Notes: a model not told the origin generated them from the letters alone. DNA of 8,574 bases from Acidimicrobiaceae bacterium (GCA_003157945.1 PMFY01000366.1:314-8887), one strand, 5' to 3'; positions 1 to 5,486 are shown, counted from the first letter of the stretch. Numbers and translations: made by a program.

Positions 1-343
1 ACCGGTCGAGCCGGCCGTGGACCCGCTCGTGGTACCCGACCGCGCGGATCCACCCCCCGTCGGCCGACGGGGCACCGGCGGCGGCCAGCACCCGGGCGAG
101 CCCGGCGCTCCCGGACAGCCGGTCGGCGCCGACGTCCACCGAGTCGGCGCGTGCCGCCATGGCCAGGAGGTGGAGGTGGTGGTCGTGGAGACCGGGAACC
201 GCGGCGGCGGCACCCCGGAGGACCGTCTCGCCCCGGCGCGGGGTCAGACCGGTGGCGACCGCGGTGACGGCACCGTGGGCGCAGCGCACGTCCACGCGCG
301 CACCGTCCACGTCGACGCCCACCACCAGCAGCCCGTCGCTCAT
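1..343 (-). CDS. Amidohydrolase family protein, YtcJ-like (partial, C-terminal part beyond left edge)
   Basis: The reverse strand reads open from an ATG at 343 to the window edge, giving the first 114 residues. Residues 50-59 read PGLHDHHLHL, the metal-binding strand-1 motif of the amidohydrolase superfamily, with H56 and H58 as the HxH ligands. Residues 98-105 (WIRAVGYH) match the conserved W-I-x-x-x-G-Y element of YtcJ-like (Amidohydrolase_3) enzymes. Such proteins are metal-dependent TIM-barrel hydrolases of amide or related C-N bonds; the substrate here is unknown. There is no signal peptide, so it is probably cytoplasmic. Its ATG overlaps the TGA of the upstream CoA-transferase gene (ATGA), so the two are surely co-transcribed and probably translationally coupled. 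The remaining metal ligands and the C-terminus lie outside the window. Confidence 0.85.
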   Translation of the reverse strand, partial: MSDGLLVVGVDVDGARVDVRCAHGAVTAVATGLTPRRGETVLRGAAAAVPGLHDHHLHLLAMAARADSVDVGADRLSGSAGLARVLAAAGAPSADGGWIRAVGYHERVHGRLDR

Positions 344-1587
344 CCCGGACCCACCCCGGTCGCCGGCCGCGCCCCGGCCGACGCCCCCGCCCCGGGTCCG
401 TCGACCAGGCCGCCGGCCACGTCGGCCATGGAGGCGACCAGCAGGTGCTCGCCGCCGTCGGCCAGGGCGCGCAGCACGGCCGCCGACGCGGCCAACCCGG
501 TCACCGGGTCGGCGACGGCGTCCGCGCAGAAGCAGGGGCCCCGGTCGTCCCGGACGACCAGGCCGCCGGCGGCGGCGGCGTCGTCACCGAACGCCACCCG
601 GTCGGCGGAGCCGGGGTCGGTGCCGTAGCCGGTGACCATCACCCAGACCCGGGGCCGCCCGGTACGCACCGCGTCCGCCGGGCGCAGTCCGAGCTGCTCG
701 AGGGCGCGGGGCCGCGCCGAGGTGATCACCACGTCGGCCCCGTCGACCAGCCCGTGCAACTCGGTGCGCCCGAGTTGCGTCGTCAGATCGACCGTGACCG
801 GCTCCTTGCCCCGGTCGAGGCCGGCGAAGTGCCGGGGCGAGCCCACCCGGGCGCCGTCGGGACGCGTCGTCGACTCGACCTTGACCACGCGGGCGCCCAC
901 CCCTACGAGCACGGCGCCGACCAGCGGGCCGGCCCACAGCGCGCTGAGGTCGGCCACCACCAGGTCACCGGCATCGGCCGGCGGACGGGAGGTGGCGCCG
1001 AGTCGATGGCACGCGATCCCGACGATGCCGTCGATCCCGTCGGCCGTCCCACCGGGAGCCGGTGGACGGTGCCGGCGCTCCCCCACCCGGGCCACCGGGA
1101 GGCCGAGCCCGGCCGACCGGCCCAGGAGCTCGCCGGTCGTCGACCCGGCCACGGCCCGCGCCACCGGCGCCCAGTCCCCGGCGTCCACCCCGGTGGGGAG
1201 CCCGAGCCAGGCCGGCACGAGGTCCCAGTCCGACGGGCGGGAGAGGCTCACCGCCATCCAGTCGTCGCGGGCGGGGAGGAGCCGCGTCGAACCCCCGCAG
1301 CTCACCGGGCCGTTGCGACCCAGGCCCATCGACCGGGCCCGGTCGGCCATGAGCTCGAGCGGGTCGACGTCCACCGTCCGACCGATCCGTGACGAGTGTC
1401 GGGCGATGGACCCGGCGAGGGCGTGCACCCCCGGGACCAGTCCGGGTGGTGGTCCGAGGCCCGGCCTGTCGGCCCGGCCGGTGAGCTCCGCCAGGCCGGC
1501 ATCCGACCAGGTCGATCCCGGCGGGCCCACGAAGGCGGACCCGCTCCCGACCGCCCCCCGATCGGCACCCCGGACGCTGCGACCCAT
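340..1587 (-). CDS. Class III (CaiB/BaiF family) CoA-transferase with permuted domain order
   Basis: A 415-residue protein from ATG 1587. A GTG at 1596 would add three residues but abuts the predicted -10 box, so I prefer the ATG. Residues about 210-390 are the canonical CaiB amino-terminal Rossmann part: VVADLSALWAGPL, a GARVVKVES strand, D-G-A-R, LDRGKEPVTVDL, ADVVITSARPRALEQLGL, VTGYG, then ADPVTGL, where D360 sits at the position of the catalytic aspartate that forms the acyl-aspartyl intermediate in this family. Residues about 95-170 (SCGGSTRLL, DDWMAVSLSRPSDW, GLPVARVGE) resemble what is normally the C-terminal domain. It should move CoA between an acyl-CoA and a free acid in the cytoplasm; the substrate is unknown. 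The gene is divergent from the enoyl-CoA hydratase gene and overlaps the amidohydrolase gene by 4 nt. From memory, actinobacteria carry similar proteins in this order, which argues against a broken gene. Confidence 0.85.
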   Translation of the reverse strand: MGRSVRGADRGAVGSGSAFVGPPGSTWSDAGLAELTGRADRPGLGPPPGLVPGVHALAGSIARHSSRIGRTVDVDPLELMADRARSMGLGRNGPVSCGGSTRLLPARDDWMAVSLSRPSDWDLVPAWLGLPTGVDAGDWAPVARAVAGSTTGELLGRSAGLGLPVARVGERRHRPPAPGGTADGIDGIVGIACHRLGATSRPPADAGDLVVADLSALWAGPLVGAVLVGVGARVVKVESTTRPDGARVGSPRHFAGLDRGKEPVTVDLTTQLGRTELHGLVDGADVVITSARPRALEQLGLRPADAVRTGRPRVWVMVTGYGTDPGSADRVAFGDDAAAAGGLVVRDDRGPCFCADAVADPVTGLAASAAVLRALADGGEHLLVASMADVAGGLVDGPGAGASAGARPATGVGPG

Positions 1588-1596
1588 GCCGGGCAC

Positions 1597-1602
1597 ACGT
1601 TA
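1597..1602 (-). promoter_or_regulatory. Predicted -10 box of the CoA-transferase/amidohydrolase operon
   Basis: On the reverse strand the hexamer TAACGT (TAnnnT type) ends 9 nt before ATG 1587, so the transcript would have almost no leader. It shares bases 1601-1602 with the -10 box of the divergent gene. I see no clear -35 box. The call rests on pattern and spacing only. Confidence 0.45.
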
Positions 1603-1606
1603 CCCT
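1601..1606 (+). promoter_or_regulatory. Predicted -10 box, leaderless start of the enoyl-CoA hydratase gene
   Basis: TACCCT lies 6 nt before ATG 1613, which puts the expected transcription start at the A of the start codon. No Shine-Dalgarno sequence precedes the ATG, which fits leaderless translation. The box is followed by CGG, as at the promoter-like sites near 5450, 5483 and 8374. Confidence 0.5.
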
Positions 1607-1612
1607 CGGCTG

Positions 1613-2602
1613 ATGGATCCCACGCCGCTCGACGGACCCGCGTTCGTCCGGGCCGTCGCCACCGGCGACGTCTACGACCGACTGGCCGGTCTCGACGGGA
1701 GCGTCGTGGTGGTCGAGGCGGACGACCTCCCCGACCGCCTGGATCCCGCCTCCATGGACCGCCTGGCCACCCTGCCCGCGGTGGTGCTGGCCCGCACCTC
1801 CGCACCCGACCGCCGCCCCGGGTGGGCCGACCTGGTGGCCGCGCCGGACGACCCGCTGGCCGACACCGTGGCCCGTGTGGTCGCGGCCCAGCCGCTGGCG
1901 GCCACCGTGCTCACCCTGCTCCTCCGGACGGGTGGGGGGCGGACGGTGGCGGAGGGACTGGTGGCCGAGTCCACCGCCTACGGGCTCCTGCAGGCCGGGC
2001 CCGAGTTCGCCCGGTGGCGGGCGTCCCGTCCCGCCCGGGCGCGGCCACCGGCCGGTCGCCCCCCGGTGCGGGTCGAGCGACACGGCCCCGAGCTGACGGT
2101 CACCCTGGACCGCCCCGAGGTCCGCAACGCCCTCGACTCGGCCATGCGCGACACCCTGGTGGAGGCCCTGGCCATCGCCTCCCACGACCCGTCGGTCACC
2201 GTGGTCCACCTGTGGGGGGCCGGTGACTCGTTCTGCAGCGGCGGCGACCTCGAGGAGTTCGGCGCCCGTTCGGACCCGGCCACCGCCCACCTGGTCCGGC
2301 TTCTGGCCAGTCCGGCCCGGTCGATGGCCGAGGTGGCCGACCGGCTCGTGGCCCACCTCCACGGGCCCGTCGCCGGGTCGGGGATCGAACTCGCCGCCTT
2401 CGCCGGCCGGGTCGTGGCCGACGGGTCCACCCGGATCTCGCTGCCCGAGGTGGGTCTGGGCCTGATCCCGGGTGCCGGGGGCACGGTCAGCCTGCCCCGG
2501 CGCATCGGGCGGCACCGCACCCTCCGCCTGGCCCTCGAGCCGGGGTCGGTCGACGCCGCCACCGCCCTCGCCTGGGGGCTGGTCGACGAGGTGACCGACT
2601 GA
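1613..2602 (+). CDS. Enoyl-CoA hydratase/isomerase (crotonase) family protein with rearranged N-terminal domain
   Basis: A 329-residue protein. The frame is open far upstream, but ATG 1613 is chosen because the leaderless -10 box lies 6 nt before it and upstream residues look like antisense shadow of the CoA-transferase. The crotonase core spans about 151-329: TLDRPEVRNALD, the oxyanion segment FCSGGDL (207-213), GSGIELA with E259, and LPEVGLGLIPGAGG with E279. Both glutamates equivalent to Glu144 and Glu164 of rat enoyl-CoA hydratase are present, so hydration of 2-enoyl-CoA is plausible. The protein stops right after WGLVDEVTD and lacks the usual C-terminal helices. A segment resembling those helices (about 79-140, with LVAEST and LQAGPEFARWRASR) lies in front of the core instead. 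Divergent from the CoA-transferase; followed by a palindrome and an acyl-CoA synthetase. Confidence 0.88.
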   Translation: MDPTPLDGPAFVRAVATGDVYDRLAGLDGSVVVVEADDLPDRLDPASMDRLATLPAVVLARTSAPDRRPGWADLVAAPDDPLADTVARVVAAQPLAATVLTLLLRTGGGRTVAEGLVAESTAYGLLQAGPEFARWRASRPARARPPAGRPPVRVERHGPELTVTLDRPEVRNALDSAMRDTLVEALAIASHDPSVTVVHLWGAGDSFCSGGDLEEFGARSDPATAHLVRLLASPARSMAEVADRLVAHLHGPVAGSGIELAAFAGRVVADGSTRISLPEVGLGLIPGAGGTVSLPRRIGRHRTLRLALEPGSVDAATALAWGLVDEVTD

Positions 2603-2615
2603 GCCCGGCCACCGG

Positions 2616-2649
2616 GTGTCGCCCGGACGGCATGCCGTCCGGGCGACAC
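2616..2649. repeat. Perfect 34-bp palindrome after the enoyl-CoA hydratase gene
   Basis: The arm GTGTCGCCCGGACGGCA is followed directly by its exact reverse complement, with no loop. Outer bases CCACC (2609-2613) and GGTGG (2650-2654) extend the pairing across a 2-nt bulge. It begins 13 nt after the hydratase stop and ends 15 nt before the next -10 box. It could act as a rho-independent-like terminator without a U-tract, which is common in actinobacteria, or as a binding site for a dimeric regulator of the synthetase gene. Confidence 0.75.
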
Positions 2650-2664
2650 GGTGGTGCCGGTTGC

Positions 2665-2670
2665 TATCGT
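2665..2670 (+). promoter_or_regulatory. Predicted -10 box upstream of the acyl-CoA synthetase
   Basis: TATCGT fits TAnnnT. The expected start is near 2677, about 100 nt upstream of the synthetase GTG, so that gene would have a real 5' leader with a possible short ORF in it. There is no convincing -35 box. Confidence 0.4.
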
Positions 2671-2676
2671 GCTGCG

Positions 2677-2781
2677 GTGGCCGGCCGGCCCGGTCGGTCC
2701 GGCTCGAGCCCGAGACCACGCCGGCCATGCCGGATCCCGACGTGCGGCGCTGCGGCGCCCGACAAGGGGCACCACCTGTGA
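2677..2781 (+). CDS. Possible 34-residue leader ORF before the acyl-CoA synthetase
   Basis: A GTG lies exactly 6 nt after the TATCGT box, the same spacing seen at the leaderless genes here. It opens a frame of 34 codons rich in Arg, Pro and Gly, with Cys at 18 and 23, and closes with a TGA that overlaps the synthetase start as GTGA (2778-2781). Such an overlap would let translation of the leader feed the synthetase start. I recognise no family. Open frames arise easily by chance at this GC content, so this is a candidate only. Confidence 0.25.
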   Translation: MAGRPGRSGSSPRPRRPCRIPTCGAAAPDKGHHL

Positions 2782-4295
2782 ACATCGCCCTGCTGCTCGA
2801 CCTGGCCGCCGACACCTTCGGCGACCGCGTGGCGCTGACCGACGACTCCGGCGACCGCACCTTCGCCGGACTCCGGTCCCTGGCCCGCGCCGTCGGCCCC
2901 CGACTGGCCGCGGCCGGTGCGGGCACGCTGGCGTTCGCCGACGCCGGCTCGGCCGCGGTCCCCACGGCCCTGTTCGGCGCCGCGTGGGCCGGGGTCACCT
3001 ACGCCCCGTTGAACTTCCGCCTGCCGCCGGCCTCCCTGGCCGCCCAGCTCGAGCGGCTCGACGCGCCGTGGGCGGTGGCCTCGACGGAGTTGGCCGACCG
3101 CCTCGGGCTCCCCCCCGAGCGGTCCACGGCCCGCTGGATGGCCATGGCCACCGACACCGCCGGCGGCGACAGCGGCGAGGGCGGGGACTACGAGGCCGAG
3201 CCCGGGCGACCGGCGGTCATCCTCTTCACCAGTGGGTCGTCGGGGACGCCCAAAGCGGCGGTGCTCACCCACGAGAACCTGCTGTCCTACGTGATGGAGA
3301 CGGTCGAGTTCGCCGGCGCCGGCGACGACGAGGCCCTGGTGCTGGCGGCCCCCCCGTTCCACATCGCCGGGGTGGCGGCGGTGCTGAGCTCGGTCTACGC
3401 CGGGCGGCGGATCCTGCCGCTGGCCGGGTTCGACCCCGGGGACTGGCTGCGGCGGGCGCGCGACCAGCGGGCCACGCACGCCTTCGTGGTGCCCACCATG
3501 CTGGCCCGCATCGTGCACCGCATGGCGGCCGATCCCGACCTGCGGGTGCCCACCCTCCGCTCCCTCTCCTACGGGGGGGCCAGGATCGCCCTCCCCGTCC
3601 TCGAACAGGCGCTCGAGCTGTTCCCGTCCGTCGACTTCGTCAACGCCTACGGCCTCACGGAGACGTCCTCCACCATCGCGGTCCTCGGCCCCGAGGAGCA
3701 CCGGGCCGCCGTGGCCAGCACCGATCCCGTCGTGCGCCGGAGGCTCCACTCGGCCGGACGCCCGCTGCCCGGGGTGGAGGTGGCCATCGTCGGTGACGAC
3801 GGCGCGCCCGCCGCCCGCGGGATCACCGGGCAGATCCGGGTCCGCGGACCCCAGGTGAGCGGGCGCTACCTCGACTCGGCCTCCGGACTGGACGCCGACG
3901 GGTGGCTGCTCACCGGCGACGTGGGATCCCTCGACGGTGACGGGTACCTGTTCGTGGACAGTCGGGCCGACGACGTGATCATCAAGGGTGGCGAGAACCT
4001 GTCGCCGTCGGAGATCGAGGACGTGCTGCTCCGTCACGACCGGGTGGTGGCCGCCGCCGTGGTCGGCATCCCGGATCCCGAGTGGGGCGAGACGGTGGCC
4101 GCGGCCGTGGTCGTCGAGGCCGGGACCGACGCCCCCGACACGGGGGGCACGGCCGAGGAGCTGACCGCCTGGGTGCGGGACCACCTCGGCTCGTTCAAGG
4201 CGCCCGTGCGGATCGAGCTCCTGGACGAGCTGCCCACCACGGCGACCGGCAAGGTCCTGCGGCGCACCGTCCGGGACCGCTTCGCCGGGGCCTGA
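2778..4295 (+). CDS. Acyl-CoA synthetase (AMP-forming, ANL superfamily)
   Basis: A 505-residue protein from GTG 2778, chosen because it gives the family-typical start (M)NIALLLDLAADTFGDRVAL and AAGGGG-like bases (AAGGGG at 2764-2769) lie 8 nt upstream. ATG 2727 would add 17 unlike residues. Adenylation motifs appear in order: the P-loop TSGSSGTPKAAVLTHENL (151-168), APPFHIAG (191-198), NAYGLTETSS (289-298), GWLLTGDVG (375-383), the hinge DSRADDVIIKGGENLSPSEI (394-413) and PTTATGKVLRR (486-496) with K492 as the adenylation lysine. It should activate a carboxylic acid to acyl-AMP and then acyl-CoA in the cytoplasm. Medium- or long-chain, aromatic or steroid side-chain acids are all possible. 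It probably supplies the CoA esters used by the neighbouring hydratase and CoA-transferase. Confidence 0.92.
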   Translation: MNIALLLDLAADTFGDRVALTDDSGDRTFAGLRSLARAVGPRLAAAGAGTLAFADAGSAAVPTALFGAAWAGVTYAPLNFRLPPASLAAQLERLDAPWAVASTELADRLGLPPERSTARWMAMATDTAGGDSGEGGDYEAEPGRPAVILFTSGSSGTPKAAVLTHENLLSYVMETVEFAGAGDDEALVLAAPPFHIAGVAAVLSSVYAGRRILPLAGFDPGDWLRRARDQRATHAFVVPTMLARIVHRMAADPDLRVPTLRSLSYGGARIALPVLEQALELFPSVDFVNAYGLTETSSTIAVLGPEEHRAAVASTDPVVRRRLHSAGRPLPGVEVAIVGDDGAPAARGITGQIRVRGPQVSGRYLDSASGLDADGWLLTGDVGSLDGDGYLFVDSRADDVIIKGGENLSPSEIEDVLLRHDRVVAAAVVGIPDPEWGETVAAAVVVEAGTDAPDTGGTAEELTAWVRDHLGSFKAPVRIELLDELPTTATGKVLRRTVRDRFAGA

Positions 4296-4312
4296 CCGGG
4301 CTCCCCGGGGCG

Positions 4313-4332
4313 CCGACCGGGGCCCCGGTCGG
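4313..4332. terminator. GC-only perfect 20-bp palindrome, probable terminator of the synthetase gene
   Basis: CCGACCGGGG followed by its reverse complement CCCCGGTCGG lies 17 nt after the synthetase stop. A smaller hairpin (CGGGA, loop AGCC, TCCCG, 4348-4361) follows. There is no U-tract. The position between two same-strand genes suggests termination or RNA end protection. Confidence 0.5.
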
Positions 4333-4427
4333 GCTGCCCGGTGCCGTCGGGAAGCCTCCCGGTGCGCCCGCGGGGCGTGCTGTGGGACCTTCGCCCCTAC
4401 CGGAGCGCCGGCGGCGGCCGGAGCATG

Positions 4428-4436
4428 GGAGGTGAT
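4428..4436 (+). promoter_or_regulatory. Full-length Shine-Dalgarno match overlapping the ferritin-like start codon
   Basis: GGAGGTGAT is a nine-base match to the anti-Shine-Dalgarno end of 16S rRNA, but GGAGG ends only 2 nt before ATG 4435, and the match runs into the start codon. Normal spacing is about 5-9 nt. No in-frame start lies 5-9 nt downstream, so either the spacing is unusual or the match is a coincidence. Confidence 0.45.
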
Positions 4437-4956
4437 GGACAAGATCCGAGACGAAGAGACGCCACCGCCCACGTTCGACAACGCCGTGCGCGGCCTCCGC
4501 ATGACGGGTGCCAGCACGGGGATCCGTGCGCTGGTCGACATCCTCGAACAGCACGGGGCCGAGGAGGGGGCGATGCTCGCCACCTACGAGGAGTTGGCCG
4601 AGCATGCCAGCGACGAGGGCGCCCGCTACCTGATCTCGCTGATCCTGGCCGACGAACGCCGGCACCACCAGCTGCTGGTCGAGATGGCCAACGCCATGGC
4701 CTGGGGCACGTCGATGGAGTCGCCCGACCGGGCCACGCCGGCCGTGTCGACCCTCGACGGGGAGCTGGCGGCGATGACCAGGAAGCTGCGTCGGGCCGAG
4801 GAGGCGGACTACCGCAAGCTCCGCCGGCTCCGGCGCCGGGTGGGCACCTACGGCGAGTCGACCATGTGGGGGCTGCTGGTCGAGCTCATGATGCTCGACA
4901 CCAAGAAGCACGCCACCATGCTGCGCTTCCTCGAACGGCGGGACCGGAGGCGCTGA
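4435..4956 (+). CDS. Ferritin-like (rubrerythrin-type fold) helical protein
   Basis: A 173-residue protein, almost wholly helical with no signal peptide. The layout suits a four-helix ferritin-like bundle: helix A with E52/E53 (TYEELAEH), helix B with DERRHH (73-78, giving E74xxH77), a long charged helix around 108-136, and a last helix with E150 and LDTKKH (154-159). The two histidine sites share the pattern D-x-[KR]-[KR]-H, as expected if the bundle is two related hairpins. A carboxylate/histidine di-iron centre is possible, but the second site carries Asp155 where the family often has Glu, so metal binding is not certain. The product could be an oxidoreductase or a stress protein. ATG 4435 is the best start; GTG 4432 and ATG 4501 are alternatives. 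It converges on the VOC gene across a 43-nt gap. Confidence 0.65.
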   Translation: MDKIRDEETPPPTFDNAVRGLRMTGASTGIRALVDILEQHGAEEGAMLATYEELAEHASDEGARYLISLILADERRHHQLLVEMANAMAWGTSMESPDRATPAVSTLDGELAAMTRKLRRAEEADYRKLRRLRRRVGTYGESTMWGLLVELMMLDTKKHATMLRFLERRDRRR

Positions 4957-4962
4957 GTCCGC

Positions 4963-4976
4963 CGGACGTCGGTCCG
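4963..4976. terminator. Small hairpin in the convergent gap, possible shared terminator
   Basis: CGGAC, loop GTCG, GTCCG lies in the 43-nt gap between the ferritin-like and VOC genes. Overlapping dyads (GTCCG/CGGAC at 4957-4967 and CGTCGG/CCGACG at 4967-4979) offer alternative folds. A stem of 5 bp without a U-tract is weak evidence. Confidence 0.3.
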
Positions 4977-4999
4977 ACGGAGGGGGGCGTCGGCCCGGG

Positions 5000-5398
5000 T
5001 CAGTCCGTCGCCGGGGTGTCCGGCGGAGGCGCCAGCTGCTCCATGAACTCGAGCCGGATGCCGCCCGGTGCCTCCACGAAGGCGATGCGACGCGTCCCGA
5101 ACGCCCCCTCGACCACCGCGGGGCCCCACACCACCTCGTGGCCGACCAGTTCGCCGTCCAGGTCGTCGGTGAAGAGGGCGGGATGGAGGAATCCCTCGTC
5201 GGGTAGGTCGACGGCGTCCTCGTAGACGGCCCGGGTGAACAGCGTGATCATGACCGGGCCCAGGTACACGTCGGCCCGCTCGCCGCCGGCCCATTCCATC
5301 CGGTCACGGACCTCGGCCCCGGCGGCCAGGTAGAACGCCACCGCCCCGTCGAGGTCGGCCACCTTGACCGCGAGATTGGCCAGCCCGGTCACGCCCAC
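5000..5398 (-). CDS. VOC superfamily (glyoxalase/bleomycin-resistance fold) protein
   Basis: A 132-residue protein from GTG 5398, chosen because GAGGAG (5409-5404) lies 5 nt before it, although the frame is open further upstream. It has two beta-alpha-beta-beta-beta modules: module 1 LANLAVKVADLDGAVAFY (6-23) with GPVMITLF (47-54), and module 2 HPALFTDDLDG (72-82) with RIAFVEAPGGIRLEFME (104-120). In metal-dependent members each module gives one ligand from its first strand and one from its last. Module 2 keeps H72 and E117, but module 1 seems to have N8 and T52 instead. It may bind metal differently, or be a ligand-binding or isomerase-like member. It is about the usual single-domain length. 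Divergent from the nitroreductase gene, it may share control with it. Confidence 0.82.
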   Translation of the reverse strand: MGVTGLANLAVKVADLDGAVAFYLAAGAEVRDRMEWAGGERADVYLGPVMITLFTRAVYEDAVDLPDEGFLHPALFTDDLDGELVGHEVVWGPAVVEGAFGTRRIAFVEAPGGIRLEFMEQLAPPPDTPATD

Positions 5399-5403
5399 GT
5401 GTG

Positions 5404-5409
5404 CTCCTC
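5404..5409 (-). promoter_or_regulatory. Ribosome binding site fixing the VOC gene start
   Basis: On the reverse strand GAGGAG is followed by CACAC and then GTG 5398, an ideal 5-nt spacing. It decides between this GTG and upstream in-frame positions reaching 5857, which run through the nitroreductase gene. Confidence 0.7.
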
Positions 5410-5416
5410 GGTCATT

Positions 5417-5440
5417 CGCCGGCCCACCTGCGGGCCGGCG
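5417..5440 (-). promoter_or_regulatory. Hairpin at the predicted 5' end of the VOC transcript
   Basis: CGCCGGCCC (5417-5425) and GGGCCGGCG (5432-5440) form a perfect 9-bp GC stem around a 6-nt loop. If transcription starts near 5442, this is the first structure in the mRNA and ends 7 nt before the ribosome binding site. It may stabilise the 5' end or affect translation. As DNA it could equally be an operator for a dimeric regulator of both divergent genes. Confidence 0.5.
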
Positions 5441-5445
5441 GCGGT

Positions 5446-5454
5446 CCGAGTGTA
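5446..5454 (-). promoter_or_regulatory. Predicted -10 box of the VOC gene
   Basis: On the reverse strand the sequence reads TACACTCGG, a TAnnnT box followed by CGG, the same motif as at 1601 and 8372. It predicts a start near 5442 and a leader of about 44 nt containing a hairpin and a good ribosome binding site. Confidence 0.45.
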
Positions 5455-5480
5455 CCGGGGCCGTCGCCGGGTGGGCCTGG

Positions 5481-5486
5481 CATACT
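5481..5486 (+). promoter_or_regulatory. Predicted -10 box, leaderless start of the nitroreductase gene
   Basis: CATACT, followed by CGG, lies 6 nt before ATG 5493, and no ribosome binding site precedes the ATG. It is 26 bp from the opposing VOC -10 box, so the two polymerase footprints would overlap. Confidence 0.5.

Noticed and set aside
17..635. Forward open frames of 203 and 158 residues at the left end
   Set aside because: They are Arg/Pro-rich shadows of the amidohydrolase and CoA-transferase genes on the other strand.
340..1587. CoA-transferase as a truncated or frameshifted pseudogene, because the Rossmann part starts mid-protein
   Set aside because: The frame is intact, catalytic D360 is present, the next gene is coupled by ATGA, and the N-terminal half keeps recognisable motifs in a permuted order.
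632..1612. Upstream in-frame extension of the enoyl-CoA hydratase to about 656 residues
   Set aside because: It is low-complexity antisense of the CoA-transferase gene, has no family motif, and a well-placed leaderless promoter lies just before ATG 1613.
965..2998. 677-residue reverse-strand open frame
   Set aside because: It runs antisense through the hydratase, rich in Gly, Arg and Pro with no domain; it is a typical shadow frame of high-GC coding DNA.
2664..4583. 639-residue reverse-strand open frame
   Set aside because: It is antisense to the acyl-CoA synthetase, whose complete motif series proves the forward frame; the reverse product is compositionally biased.
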